The translations under genes were made by a program, and so were the position numbers. A DNA stretch of 62,320 bases from Mycobacterium sp. 852013-50091_SCH5140682 (GTDB taxonomy: Bacteria; Actinomycetota; Actinomycetes; Mycobacteriales; Mycobacteriaceae), in the NCBI RefSeq assembly GCF_001665685.1, contig NZ_LZTB01000052.1, positions 1 through 62,320 of the forward strand, read 5' to 3'. The notes beneath the pieces are model-generated. The model did no database searches. It was not told where the DNA came from and was given only the letters and a program-made list of their open reading frames with translations. This document shows, in pieces, positions 34,455 through 42,912 of this stretch (position 1 is the stretch's first letter; every line of letters starts with the position of its first letter).

Positions 34455-35957
34455 TCACGGTGCGTGGGTGGGGTCGACCTTATTGGCAGCGTCCGGGTCG
34501 AAGAGGGGGCTGAGATCTTTGACCGCTGCCACTGGCGTGCCTGCGTCCATCTTGCGTCCGCGCCACAGATAGAACCCGTAGGTCAGCACCATCCAGATGG
34601 CGAAGAAGGTCCACGTGGTGGCACTGAGCCCGGTCAGCACATAGCAGCACACCACGACGGTCAAAATGGGCGTCAGCGGGTACAACGGGACGCAGAAGCT
34701 GGGCTTCACCGAACTGTTGCGGCGCGCCATTATCAGGGCGATAGCGACGGCAATGAACGCGACCATCGTGCCGATGCTGGTCAGGTCGGCCAACTCATCC
34801 AGCGGGATGAACGCTGCTGCTGGCCCGACGATCAGCGCGACGGCCAGCGTGTTGAACACCGGCACTTGCGAATTGCCGCCGACTGAGGCGAACCGTTTGG
34901 ACACGATCGCATCCCGACCCATGGAGAACAGGATGCGCGTTTGCCCGTACAGGGTCACCAGAGTCACCGAGAAGATGGACACCACCGCGCCGGCGGCGAG
35001 CACCATGCCCGGCCACCGCTGATGCAGAATGTTGTCCAAGATCACCGACAGGCCGGCTTCCTGGCCCTCGAACTTCGTCCACTGCTGGGCTCCTACTGCG
35101 GCGAATGCCACCAGCATGTAGATCGTCAACACGATCCCCAATGCGAGAATAATGGCGCGCGGCAATGTCTTTCGTGGATCGCGCACTTCTTCACCGGCTG
35201 TCGAGATCGCGTCGATACCCACGAAGGTGAAAAATATCGTGGCCGTGCCGGCGCCCACCCCGGCCGCGCCCATCGGGGCGAAGTCGCTGAAATTGCCGAC
35301 TTTGAACGCGGTGAACGCTATCGCCACGAAGAACGCCAGTACACCCAACTTGATCAACACCATGATCGTGTTGACGAGCATGGACTCACGCACACCGCGC
35401 AACAGCAGAACCGTGCACATCACCACCAGTATCAGTGCCGGCAGGTTGATGATGCCGACTTGTCCACTGTCACTGGTGGATCCCGGTGCGTGAAGCGCCC
35501 AGTAGGGGATCTCGCTTCCGGTCAGATCACTGAACAGTTGGTTGACGTAGCCGGCCCACCCCACGGCGGAGGCGGCCGTCGCGACTCCGTATTCCAACAT
35601 GAGACAGGCGGCCACGCCGACGGCGGCGTATTGGCCGATGGCGGCGTAAGCATAGGAATAGGCCGACCCCGCAGCGGGAATCGACGAGGCCAGCTCGGCA
35701 TAACACAACGCGGCGAGACCTGCTGCCACACTGGCGATGAGGAACGAAATCACCACCGCTGGACCTGCTTTGGGGACTGCGGTGGAGAGCGAGAAGAAGA
35801 TTCCGGTACCGATGGTGCAGCCAACGCCGATCATCGCCAGTTGGAAAACGCCGAGGCTGCGGTGCAGCGGTTCGTCGTCAGTGCGTGCGTTGGGAATCTG
35901 TTTGCGCGACAGTTGCGCCCAGAATGTTTGGGTGGGCGAGGGAGGGGGTGAGGTCAT
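34455..35957 (-). CDS. APC-family amino acid permease (YhdG/CAT type)
   Basis: 500 residues with about 12 hydrophobic segments. Signature MIGVGCTIGTGIFF in helix 1, then AGSAYSYAYAAIGQ and FFTFVGIDAISTAGEEVRDPRKTLPRAI, the hallmark of cationic-amino-acid-type APC transporters. The cytoplasmic N-terminus reads RSLGVFQLAMIG. Likely imports the substrate of the neighbouring aminotransferase pathway. Leftward, 143 bases after the alanine racemase gene. Confidence 0.88.
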   Translation of the reverse strand: MTSPPPSPTQTFWAQLSRKQIPNARTDDEPLHRSLGVFQLAMIGVGCTIGTGIFFSLSTAVPKAGPAVVISFLIASVAAGLAALCYAELASSIPAAGSAYSYAYAAIGQYAAVGVAACLMLEYGVATAASAVGWAGYVNQLFSDLTGSEIPYWALHAPGSTSDSGQVGIINLPALILVVMCTVLLLRGVRESMLVNTIMVLIKLGVLAFFVAIAFTAFKVGNFSDFAPMGAAGVGAGTATIFFTFVGIDAISTAGEEVRDPRKTLPRAIILALGIVLTIYMLVAFAAVGAQQWTKFEGQEAGLSVILDNILHQRWPGMVLAAGAVVSIFSVTLVTLYGQTRILFSMGRDAIVSKRFASVGGNSQVPVFNTLAVALIVGPAAAFIPLDELADLTSIGTMVAFIAVAIALIMARRNSSVKPSFCVPLYPLTPILTVVVCCYVLTGLSATTWTFFAIWMVLTYGFYLWRGRKMDAGTPVAAVKDLSPLFDPDAANKVDPTHAP

Positions 35958-36100
35958 TTGATTTCTCCGGTCAGATCGCGTCGAGTGAGGAGGCCTCGAC
36001 TGTCTTGTGGAGTATGTCGTCGGTCACACCGGCGGCCCTACCGCAATGTTGTTGGTCTTCTGGTCACAGTGCGTCTAACAACATGTGCACTTCACTGGAC

Positions 36101-37261
36101 TCAGTTCACGAAGTGCCGTGGCACCCGCGGATGGATCGAACACAGAATTTCGTCGACGATCGTGCCGGCCAAGGTCGCGATTTCCTCGGCTGAGATGACC
36201 TGGTCATCCTGGGCGCCGATTAATGTGACCTCGTCGCCGACCGCGACGGGTGCGTCCGAGCAATTGACCATCATTTGGTCCATCGCGATCGTCCCGATGA
36301 TGGGGTGTCGCTGTCCACTGATGAGGACGTGGCCGCGGTTGGACAAGTTGCGCGGATAACCGTCGGCGAAGCCGACGGGCACGGTCGCCACCGTCGTGGG
36401 TTGGCTGGTCCGACCAGTGAACCCGTAGGAAATGCCTTCTCCTGCGGCGAGGCGCTTGACGTGAGTCACCCTCGTGCGCCAACTCAAGGCCGGAATGAAC
36501 TGGTCGGCGCGCGGGAGTTGATCGTCAGGCAGATAACCGTAGGCGCCGATCCCTGCTCGGACCAGGTCGAGATGGGCGTGCGGATGGGCCAGGATGGCGG
36601 CGGTATTGGCGGCATGCAACCAGGGTCGGCCAGCACCCACCCCGACCTTGGCTGCAGCTCCCAACAGCAGGGAGAGTTGGACTTCGGTAGCCGGATTCGC
36701 GGTTTCCTCGGCGACGGCAAAATGTGTCCAGATGCTGCGGACCTTAAGACCAGCACTCAGCGCGTGACTGGTCAGCGACGCCACCGCCGCCGGCGGCACG
36801 CCGACGCGATTAAGTCCCGTGTTGACCTTGATGTGAACCCTCGGTTTCAGGCCCGTGCGCGCGCTGACTTCAGCGAGCCGCTCGATAGCGCTTGCGCTGT
36901 ACACCGTGAGATCCAGCTCGGCCTCAACTGCGCGTCGCTCTTCACCTGCGGCGGCTTCGGTCGTGACCAGAATGGGGGTGGCCAGTGTCCGTGCGCGCAG
37001 CGCCAACCCCTCGTCGACGAAAGATACGCCGAGCCAGTCAACGCCAAGCTCCGAAAGCATGCGCGCGACCTCAAAGGCACCGTGTCCGTATGCATTTCCC
37101 TTCACCATCACCAACAGCGCACTGCTGGGAGGGGTCAAGATCGCAACGTTGTGGCGTATCGCGGCAGCATCGACCTCCGCCCACGTTCTTAACCCTGCGA
37201 CATCCGCTGCTATGCACCGTGATTGCTGCCCATTGCCCGTGGCGGGAATGCGTTGGGTCAT
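36101..37261 (-). CDS. alr: Alanine racemase
   Basis: 386 residues from ATG 37261 with GAGGAGG directly upstream. PLP-binding Lys is in VKGNAYGHG near residue 54; the second catalytic base is Tyr in GISYGFTGR; MDQMMVNC and WAEVDAAAIRHN are family-typical. The housekeeping mycobacterial alr lies elsewhere, next to other wall genes. This copy is in an amino-acid catabolic cluster, so it probably supplies or consumes a D-amino acid for catabolism. It could be a broad-specificity racemase. Confidence 0.88.
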   Translation of the reverse strand: MTQRIPATGNGQQSRCIAADVAGLRTWAEVDAAAIRHNVAILTPPSSALLVMVKGNAYGHGAFEVARMLSELGVDWLGVSFVDEGLALRARTLATPILVTTEAAAGEERRAVEAELDLTVYSASAIERLAEVSARTGLKPRVHIKVNTGLNRVGVPPAAVASLTSHALSAGLKVRSIWTHFAVAEETANPATEVQLSLLLGAAAKVGVGAGRPWLHAANTAAILAHPHAHLDLVRAGIGAYGYLPDDQLPRADQFIPALSWRTRVTHVKRLAAGEGISYGFTGRTSQPTTVATVPVGFADGYPRNLSNRGHVLISGQRHPIIGTIAMDQMMVNCSDAPVAVGDEVTLIGAQDDQVISAEEIATLAGTIVDEILCSIHPRVPRHFVN

Positions 37262-37449
37262 GGCCCTCCTCAAAATCCGTCTCCAGCGATCGACGCCTTT
37301 GCTGGCCAGTGGTGGCGTCACGTGGCTCAGGATGAGCGTCGATGCGAAGAAGGGCCATCGACAAGTTGGTGGAAGGCGCGGTCTCGTCCACCAACAGAAT
37401 GTGAACTACGAGAAACCGGGACTGGGTAACCGGAGAGCCGTGAGCCGCT

Positions 37450-37626
37450 TCAGCGCTCGGGTAACCGCTGCTGCTTTGCAAGGTAGGCCTGCACCGCCGG
37501 GGAACGTCGATGGTCTGGAGGTACAGCACGACCCTCCAACTCGGCCGAGGCCTTCACGGCGCGTCTACTGGCCTCCTTGACGGCGGCCTTCGACACCACC
37601 ACCTTCTTCGGTGTCGGATGTTGCAT
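37450..37626 (-). CDS. Small basic hypothetical protein (58 aa)
   Basis: ATG 37626 is preceded by GGAGGTG at ideal spacing. The product is Lys/Arg/Ala-rich: MQHPTPKKVVVSKAAVKEAS, then RRSPAVQAYLAKQQRLPER. No Cys, no membrane span; probably helical and possibly nucleic-acid binding. The upstream open frame to 37890 lacks coding character. An operator-like repeat cluster lies 270-315 bases upstream. Confidence 0.6.
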   Translation of the reverse strand: MQHPTPKKVVVSKAAVKEASRRAVKASAELEGRAVPPDHRRSPAVQAYLAKQQRLPER

Positions 37627-37972
37627 GGCCGCACCTCCGGGAAGCAACGAGCGATGGCTTACGCGCATTGCGCCGACCGTAGGGAGCATCCCTCTTGGTG
37701 ACCATCTGCATTCGGTCGATACGCAATGCGCGAATCCACCTGCGCCACGGCTTATTTCAAGTCGATTCCGGCGGCCGTAGTCGGAGATTCCAAAAGGCAC
37801 CTCCGTCTTTGTCGTCGAGCAGGGCCATCGGCATGCGCCTGGCGGGTGCGGGTCCTCACTAGGACACGCTGTGGCACCTGAAAATCTCACTCAAATGTCC
37901 AATTGGACATCGTCTGGACAATTCACTTGAGAATTGGACATAAAACTTGAGAAGCCACAGCGCACAATCGCA
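37627..37972. other. Intergenic between dnaB 3' end and small basic gene
   Basis: About 346 bases. Most is unremarkable; the last 80 bases before the dnaB stop are unusually A/T-rich and hold the repeated TGTCCAATT/AATTGGACA sites described separately. No ORF is convincing. Confidence 0.5.
37895..37941. promoter_or_regulatory. Cluster of AATTGGACA sites with a perfect 16-bp palindrome
   Basis: ATGTCCAATTGGACAT (37895-37910) is perfectly symmetric. A variant half-site TGGACAATT lies at 37915-37923 and another AATTGGACAT at 37932-37941. ACTTGAG flanks are repeated at about 37925 and 37945. The spacing suggests cooperative binding by a dimeric repressor, either upstream of the small basic gene or as a regulatory element trailing dnaB. 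Confidence 0.55.
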
Positions 37973-40900
37973 TTATCGCGCCATATTCGTAAAACGCGAC
38001 AAATGCAGCTGGTGTGCCACAGTGATCGTGGCGGTCGGACCGTTGCGGTGCTTGCCCAGGATGATGTCGGCTTCGCCACCGCGTGGGTCATCACGGTCGA
38101 ACGCGTCCGGCCGATGCAGCAGCATGACCATGTCGGCATCCTGTTCGAGACTGTTATGGGCCGAAATCCCTTGTGCCACAAAGTTGCTGGTGCCCGGCAC
38201 AGTTCCGTCATAGACATCGTGCTCACCGATGCTGGTGATCTCGACGATCTCGTCCCAGAAGACGTCGTTGGTAGCCAGCGCATGCAGTTCGGGGGCGTCG
38301 AGCAGCGCTGCGGCTTGATGGAGCCGTGCCCGGCTCGGCGCGTGCTTCCACATGGTCGAACCGCAGAACTGCGTACCCATGGCGCTAGCGAACTGCCGGT
38401 GCGTCATCCCCTTGCGCACCAACGCTGACTTCACCTGCTGCCAAACCTCTTTCGGCACAGTGTCGAGGTTTGTGTTGCGCGCGAGTCCTTCGAGATGCGC
38501 GAGTACTTCCCGCGCCTGCTCGCCGCGGGCACCGTGCACACCGACATGCGCGACGAACCGTTTCTGGTTCTCACCACCGTAGATAGCCACGTGCCAGCAA
38601 TCGCGGTAACCCGCCTTCTTGGCGCGCTTGATCCGCGCGTACACCCCGACCCGCAACAACAACTGCGTCACATCGTCGGCCAGTTGCCGGCTCGTGGTGG
38701 CGTAATAGATTCGGCCGAGGCCGACCTTGGCGTCCCACCGCACCGACCCATCAGTCGCCCACAGGTGCTTCAGGAACAACGCCACCTGATCGTTGGGTAG
38801 CGCGAAAACCTCTTTGGGAACGAACTTCTCATAGCTGCGCTTGCCGAAGAGGCCGAGCTTGTCCAGCCAGGCGGCGATCGGATTCCGCTTGCCATGAGTC
38901 AGGCGGTACGGCGCGGGCAGCCGCATCGTCGTGACGCGGGCAGCCGGGTACTCGTCCCGAATCGGTGTCACCCCGAAGTAGGCCGCGGAGATTTCCACCG
39001 CGTCGAGGTTGGCCTCATCGACGCTGGCGTAGCGGATCGGCTGGCGCTTGACGCAGGAGCCGTCGCCGATCATGTGCGCGAGCAGGACGACCTCGGAGTC
39101 ATGCATGCGCTCGGTCTGCACCGGCTCGGGAACGCGCCGCGGTGTCGCCAACCGATCGCCGATTGCCAACTCACCCAAGGGAACCCAGCCGTCCAACGTC
39201 AGGAACGGATGATTCGCGGTCGCCTCGACCTCGCGCCCAGAGGCCAGGCTGAGCTTGAAGACCTCTTTGTGACCGCTGTAGAACACGTTGGTCATCGGGC
39301 GCGCCACCATGCGCTTCTGCTCATCGAGCGACCACACCAGCGGACGCTCGCCGGTCGCCATCAGCTCACCAAAGGTGACCTCAGCGCCGGTGTCGGCCCG
39401 CAGGATTCGCGTGTTCGCGGTCATGCAGCCCGACTCACGAAGGTCGGACACCTGCGGCCGTTTGTCGGTGCGTTGCTCGGGACCACGGTTCAGCTGGCTG
39501 ATGGCGACCACGGGCACGTCGAGCTCCTTGGCCATCAGCTTGAGGCTTCGCGAGAAGTCCGACACTTCCTGCTGACGCGACTCGTACTTCTTACCGGAGC
39601 TCATCAGCTGCATGTAGTCGACCACGACAAGCCGCAGATCCGCCTTCTGCGCCAGCCGTCGGCCCTTGGCCCGGATCTCCATCATGGTGAGGTTCGGCGA
39701 GTCGTCGATGTAGAGCGGCGCCTCGCTGATCTCACTCATCCGACGCGCCAGCCGAGTCCAGTCGTCGTCGCTCATGCGGCCCGAACGCATATCGCCGAGT
39801 TTGATCTTCGCCTCGGCCGAGAGCAGCCGCATGACGATCTCGGACTTGCTCATTTCCAGCGAGAAGATGACGCTCGCCATCCGGTGCTTGATGGAGCAGG
39901 ACCGCATGAAGTCGAGGCCGAGGGTGGAGTTGTGGGTCGGCACCATGGCCGACCCGGCCAGATACAGATGCGCGGGGTTGTCGACCTCCACGCAGCGCAC
40001 CGGCACGCTCGGCAGGCGGCGCACACCGACGATCTGACAGACCGGCGTCAACACCGCCGCCCCGCCTCCGGCGACCGGCGCGGCGATGGCGTGGAGGCCG
40101 GGCCGCAACGCGACCGTCGTCCGGATCCCGTCGCCCGTCGGCCACTGGTGCTGCGCGTCGGCGACGATCGCGGTGCCGTCGGCGAATTCGACCTCGTAGC
40201 ACGGCCGGTCCAGCAGCACGTCGGTCGCAGCGAGTACCTGCGTGGGCTCGCCGTCGGGCCCGAGCAGGTACTCCCCTGTCCCGACGTCGCCCATCGTGGT
40301 CCACCCGTTGGGGGTCGGCAGTGGGGTGTCGAGCGCGAGTGCTTTCCCCACACCGGGACGCGCGGCGATGATGATCATCTGCCCGGCGTGCAAGCCATTG
40401 GTGATCTCGTCGAGTTCGGTGAACCCGGTCGGCACACCACGGGAGATGCCGCCCTGGGATGCGATCGCGTCGATCTCGTCCATGGTGGGCTGCAGCAGAT
40501 CTTCCAGCGGGACGAAGTCCTCCGACGCGCGCCGCTCGGTCACGTCGTAGATCTCGGCCTGCGCCCGGTCGACCACATCGGTCACGTCGGCGCCGTCGGC
40601 CCCCGCGTAGCCGTACTGCACCACGCGCGTCCCGGCTTCCACCAGACGGCGCAGCAGGGCCTTCTCGGCGACGATGCCGGCGTAGAACCCGGCATTGGCG
40701 GCGGTGGGCACCGTGGAGATCAGGGTGTGCAGATAAGGGGCTCCCCCGATGCGGCGCAGCAGGCCGCGCCGGTCCAGCTCGGCTGCCACGGTGACCGCGT
40801 CGGCGGGCTCACCGCGTCCGTAGAGGTCCAGGATCGCGTCGTAGACGTTCTGGTGGGCGGGGCGATAGAAGTCGCCGGGCCGCAGGCGCTCCAGCACGTC

Positions 40901-41053
40901 GGCGATGGCGTCCTTGGAGAGCAGCATGCCGCCCAGCACCGATTGTTCCGCGGCCATGTCCTGCGGGGGCTGGCGGCCGAAGTCCTCGCTCGGCGGTGCG
41001 CCGTCCATATCCGGAGGTCCATCTGGATGCCCCAGATCATCGACGACAGCCAC
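37973..41053 (-). CDS. dnaB: Replicative DNA helicase DnaB containing two inteins
   Basis: 1026 codons before processing from GTG 41053; exteins total 463 residues (237+167+59), the normal DnaB size. N-terminal DnaB domain: QDMAAEQSVLGGMLLSKDAI. The P-loop ARPGVGK is split from STLGLDF by intein 1. Walker B LRLVVVDYMQLM and the arginine-region SDLRESG follow; intein 2 splits SDLRESG from SLEQDADMVMLLHRPD. The C-terminus ends HLSRFTNMAR. Both downstream exteins start with Ser, a valid +1 nucleophile. The hexameric helicase unwinds DNA at the fork and is inactive until both inteins are removed. Confidence 0.96.
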   Translation of the reverse strand: MAVVDDLGHPDGPPDMDGAPPSEDFGRQPPQDMAAEQSVLGGMLLSKDAIADVLERLRPGDFYRPAHQNVYDAILDLYGRGEPADAVTVAAELDRRGLLRRIGGAPYLHTLISTVPTAANAGFYAGIVAEKALLRRLVEAGTRVVQYGYAGADGADVTDVVDRAQAEIYDVTERRASEDFVPLEDLLQPTMDEIDAIASQGGISRGVPTGFTELDEITNGLHAGQMIIIAARPGVGKALALDTPLPTPNGWTTMGDVGTGEYLLGPDGEPTQVLAATDVLLDRPCYEVEFADGTAIVADAQHQWPTGDGIRTTVALRPGLHAIAAPVAGGGAAVLTPVCQIVGVRRLPSVPVRCVEVDNPAHLYLAGSAMVPTHNSTLGLDFMRSCSIKHRMASVIFSLEMSKSEIVMRLLSAEAKIKLGDMRSGRMSDDDWTRLARRMSEISEAPLYIDDSPNLTMMEIRAKGRRLAQKADLRLVVVDYMQLMSSGKKYESRQQEVSDFSRSLKLMAKELDVPVVAISQLNRGPEQRTDKRPQVSDLRESGCMTANTRILRADTGAEVTFGELMATGERPLVWSLDEQKRMVARPMTNVFYSGHKEVFKLSLASGREVEATANHPFLTLDGWVPLGELAIGDRLATPRRVPEPVQTERMHDSEVVLLAHMIGDGSCVKRQPIRYASVDEANLDAVEISAAYFGVTPIRDEYPAARVTTMRLPAPYRLTHGKRNPIAAWLDKLGLFGKRSYEKFVPKEVFALPNDQVALFLKHLWATDGSVRWDAKVGLGRIYYATTSRQLADDVTQLLLRVGVYARIKRAKKAGYRDCWHVAIYGGENQKRFVAHVGVHGARGEQAREVLAHLEGLARNTNLDTVPKEVWQQVKSALVRKGMTHRQFASAMGTQFCGSTMWKHAPSRARLHQAAALLDAPELHALATNDVFWDEIVEITSIGEHDVYDGTVPGTSNFVAQGISAHNSLEQDADMVMLLHRPDAFDRDDPRGGEADIILGKHRNGPTATITVAHQLHLSRFTNMAR
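38153..39427 (-). other. DnaB intein 2, LAGLIDADG endonuclease-containing (425 aa)
   Basis: Starts with Cys1 (CMTANTRILRADTG) and ends FVAQGISAHN before Ser+1. Splicing block B is ATANHPFLT. Two endonuclease motifs are present: LLAHMIGDGSC (block C) and LFLKHLWATDGSV (block E), both keeping acidic residues, so homing activity is plausible. The insertion point lies after DLRESG, the site occupied in many mycobacterial DnaB proteins. A class 1 intein by its N-terminal Cys and penultimate His-Asn. Confidence 0.93.
39929..40342 (-). other. DnaB intein 1, class 3 mini-intein with Ala1 (138 aa)
   Basis: Inserted inside the Walker A motif between GVGK and STLGL. It begins ALALDTPLPTPNG, so the usual N-terminal Cys/Ser is Ala. 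It has Trp67 (AQHQWPTG), Cys117 in block F (VPVRCVEV) and Thr136 (VPTHN), the WCT triad of class 3 inteins, where the block F Cys starts the reaction. No endonuclease motif. Matches the known type found in Mycobacterium smegmatis DnaB and mycobacteriophage DnaB. Confidence 0.9.
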
Positions 41054-41217
41054 GGACTCCCACCCCCCTTCAAGACCTGTCTGACGACAAGCTCGAACGT
41101 CTATTCGAAACGGTACTGCGACTGTAAAACAGGGTTCCGACAAAACCGTGGAACGCCTCGCGGCAGCTTACGGTAGACGTTGCTGGCGACCCCGGAAACC
41201 CGGCCTGTTAACAAACC

Positions 41218-41346
41218 TGTGGATGGCGTGGGGATATCTGTGGGTAGCGATGTTGACTCATTGGGGAGAACCTGTGGATTACTGCCGAGTCAGTTCGCGT
41301 ACGCACAGTTCAGGCCGGTAACGGCCTGGTTCACAACTGTGGATGG
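41218..41346. promoter_or_regulatory. Four DnaA-box-like TGTGGAT motifs upstream of dnaB
   Basis: TGTGGATGG (41218-41226), TGTGGGTAG (41239-41247), TGTGGATTA (41273-41281) and TGTGGATGG (41338-41346), all in the same orientation. The complement of the third, TAATCCACA, differs by one base from the DnaA box TTATCCACA. They lie 165-295 bases before the dnaB start. They may let DnaA modulate dnaB; binding is not established. Confidence 0.45.
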
Positions 41347-41478
41347 CAATTGTCACGGCGTGTCGCGATCGGTTGCCACCTCGGGCGTGTTGTGTTGCAC
41401 ACAAGGGCCGGTGAGGTTAACGCCCGGTTAGATTCGCTGTCCAGCTTTTCACTCATAATGTTCGCGGTAGGTACAGCA

Positions 41479-41522
41479 ACGCCCGGGTGGGATCCGGTGA
41501 CGGACCCGACCCGGGCGTTTTG
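41479..41522. terminator. Hairpin after the rpsF-ssb-rpsR-rplI operon
   Basis: ACGCCCGGGT (41479-41488) pairs with ACCCGGGCGT (41509-41518), with a further partial stem inside and TTT following on the plus strand. It lies 35 bases beyond the rplI stop and is the obvious terminator for the leftward ribosomal operon. Confidence 0.7.
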
Positions 41523-41556
41523 ACGCTGTCGTTAGACCTCGGCCACTACGTGGCTG

Positions 41557-42012
41557 TTATCCGGCCACCACGTTCAACGAAACCGTGGCTTCGACGCCGG
41601 TGTGCAGCCGAACCGTCACCGGATGGGTGCCGACCGACTTGATGTGCGCTTTGGGCAGCTGGACGGTGCGCTTGTCCAGGTTCGGCCCGCCGGCCTTCTT
41701 GATCACTGCGACGACATCGGCCGCGGTGACCGACCCGAACAGCTTGCCGGTGTCGGCGGCGGCGTGGACGGGCAGCGACACCTCGCCCAGACCCTCGAGC
41801 GCGACCTTGAGCTCGTTGGCGTGCTCAGCACCCCGCACGGCCTTGGTCTCGCGGGCCCGGCGGATCTCTTCAGCCTGGCGCTCGGCACCACGGGAGGCCA
41901 CGATGGCCAGCCCGCGGGGCAGCAGGTAGTTGCGGCCGTAGCCGTCCTTGACCTCGACGGCGTCGCCGGCGACGCCCAGATGCTCCACCTCAGCGGTGAG
42001 AATCAGCTTCAT
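41557..42012 (-). CDS. rplI: 50S ribosomal protein bL9
   Basis: 151 residues from ATG 42012. The N-terminal domain MKLILTAEVEHLGVAGDAVEVKDGYGRNYLLPRGLA is diagnostic, and the C-terminal domain (GKLFGSVTAADVV, KRTVQLPKAHIKSVGTH) is complete. Last gene of the leftward operon; 11 bases after rpsR. The upstream open frame extends further but is not part of the gene. Confidence 0.97.
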   Translation of the reverse strand: MKLILTAEVEHLGVAGDAVEVKDGYGRNYLLPRGLAIVASRGAERQAEEIRRARETKAVRGAEHANELKVALEGLGEVSLPVHAAADTGKLFGSVTAADVVAVIKKAGGPNLDKRTVQLPKAHIKSVGTHPVTVRLHTGVEATVSLNVVAG

Positions 42013-42023
42013 GATGTTCCCCT

Positions 42024-42281
42024 CTACCGCGTCGACGAGCTGAACGGCAGCAGAGCCACCTCGCGGGCGTTCTTCACGGCGACGGCGATGTCGCGCTGGT
42101 GCTGGACACAGTTGCCGGTCACGCGGCGGGCGCGGATCTTGCCACGCTCGCTGATGTAGGTGCGCAGCAGCGCGGTGTCCTTGTAGTCGATGTTCTGCCC
42201 CTTCTTCGAGCAGAACACGCACTTGCGGGTCTTGACCGGCTTCTCCGGTGCCGGCCGCCGCTTGGTATTCGACTTGGCCAT
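42024..42281 (-). CDS. rpsR: 30S ribosomal protein bS18 (zinc-binding form)
   Basis: 85 residues. KCVFCSKKGQNIDYKD and a later GNC give the Cys set of the zinc-containing (C+) version, equivalent to rpsR1 of M. tuberculosis. Mycobacteria usually also carry a Cys-free paralogue under Zur control elsewhere. Between ssb and rplI as normal. Confidence 0.97.
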   Translation of the reverse strand: MAKSNTKRRPAPEKPVKTRKCVFCSKKGQNIDYKDTALLRTYISERGKIRARRVTGNCVQHQRDIAVAVKNAREVALLPFSSSTR

Positions 42282-42316
42282 TGGTTATCTCTTCCTTGCA
42301 AAAATTTCGATGTTGA

Positions 42317-42841
42317 TCAGAAGGGCGGTTCGTCGTCAGCCCCGCTGAAGGAGCCCGACGCGGGCGCGCTGCCCCAGGGATCGTCTTTCGGCTCGGACTG
42401 ACGGGAGCCTCCCCCGCCGCCACCACTGAAGCCGCCGCCACCGCCACCGCCGAAGCCGCCGCCCCCACCGCCACTGCGGCTGGCCTTGTTGACCTTGGCC
42501 GTGGCGTAGCGCAGAGACGGGCCGATCTCGTCGACCTCGAGCTCCACAACGGTGCGCTTCTCGCCCTCACGGGTCTCGAAGGAACGCTGCTTCAGCCGGC
42601 CCTGAACGATCACCCGCGAACCGCGGGTGAGGCTCTCGGCCACGTTCTCGGCTGCCTCACGCCAGATGTTGCAGCGCAGGAACAGCGCCTCGCCGTCTTT
42701 CCACTCATTGGTCTGACGGTCGAACGTGCGCGGTGTCGACGCCACGGTGAAGTTGGCGACGGCCGCACCGGACGGCGTGAAACGCAGCTCCGGGTCGGCA
42801 GTCAGGTTTCCGATAACGGTGATGGTGGTGTCACCAGCCAC
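42317..42841 (-). CDS. ssb: Single-stranded DNA-binding protein
   Basis: 174 residues. OB-fold starts MAGDTTITVIGNLTADPELRF; the linker (residues ~118-160) is Gly-rich (long GGGG runs), and the acidic protein-interaction tip DDEPPF is intact. Coats ssDNA at replication forks; sits in the ribosomal operon downstream of rpsF, as in all actinobacteria. Confidence 0.97.
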   Translation of the reverse strand: MAGDTTITVIGNLTADPELRFTPSGAAVANFTVASTPRTFDRQTNEWKDGEALFLRCNIWREAAENVAESLTRGSRVIVQGRLKQRSFETREGEKRTVVELEVDEIGPSLRYATAKVNKASRSGGGGGGFGGGGGGGFSGGGGGGSRQSEPKDDPWGSAPASGSFSGADDEPPF

Positions 42842-42912
42842 GAGATCCTCCTGAGGATGGGCTTGTTTCGCGCGAGCCTACGCAACGCGAATGACAGCCT
42901 GGGGCGGTTCGC

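Larger units (their letters stand above)
41054..41556. other. Intergenic upstream of dnaB, no Rv0057-like gene
   Basis: About 500 bases between the dnaB start and the rplI stop. It holds four DnaA-box-like motifs and a strong hairpin, described separately. No ORF with coding character is present. Confidence 0.5.

Noticed and set aside
35978..35998. GTCGAG...CTCGAC inverted repeat upstream of the APC permease
   Set aside because: Only six bases per arm with a nine-base spacer in high-GC DNA; not strong enough to call an operator.
37895..37941. Considered as the dnaB terminator
   Set aside because: The palindrome is A/T-rich and short with an added half-site repeat pattern; it looks like a protein-binding array rather than a GC-rich hairpin.
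38894..41176. 760-codon open frame antisense to dnaB
   Set aside because: Shadow of dnaB and its inteins; low-complexity and without a recognisable motif.
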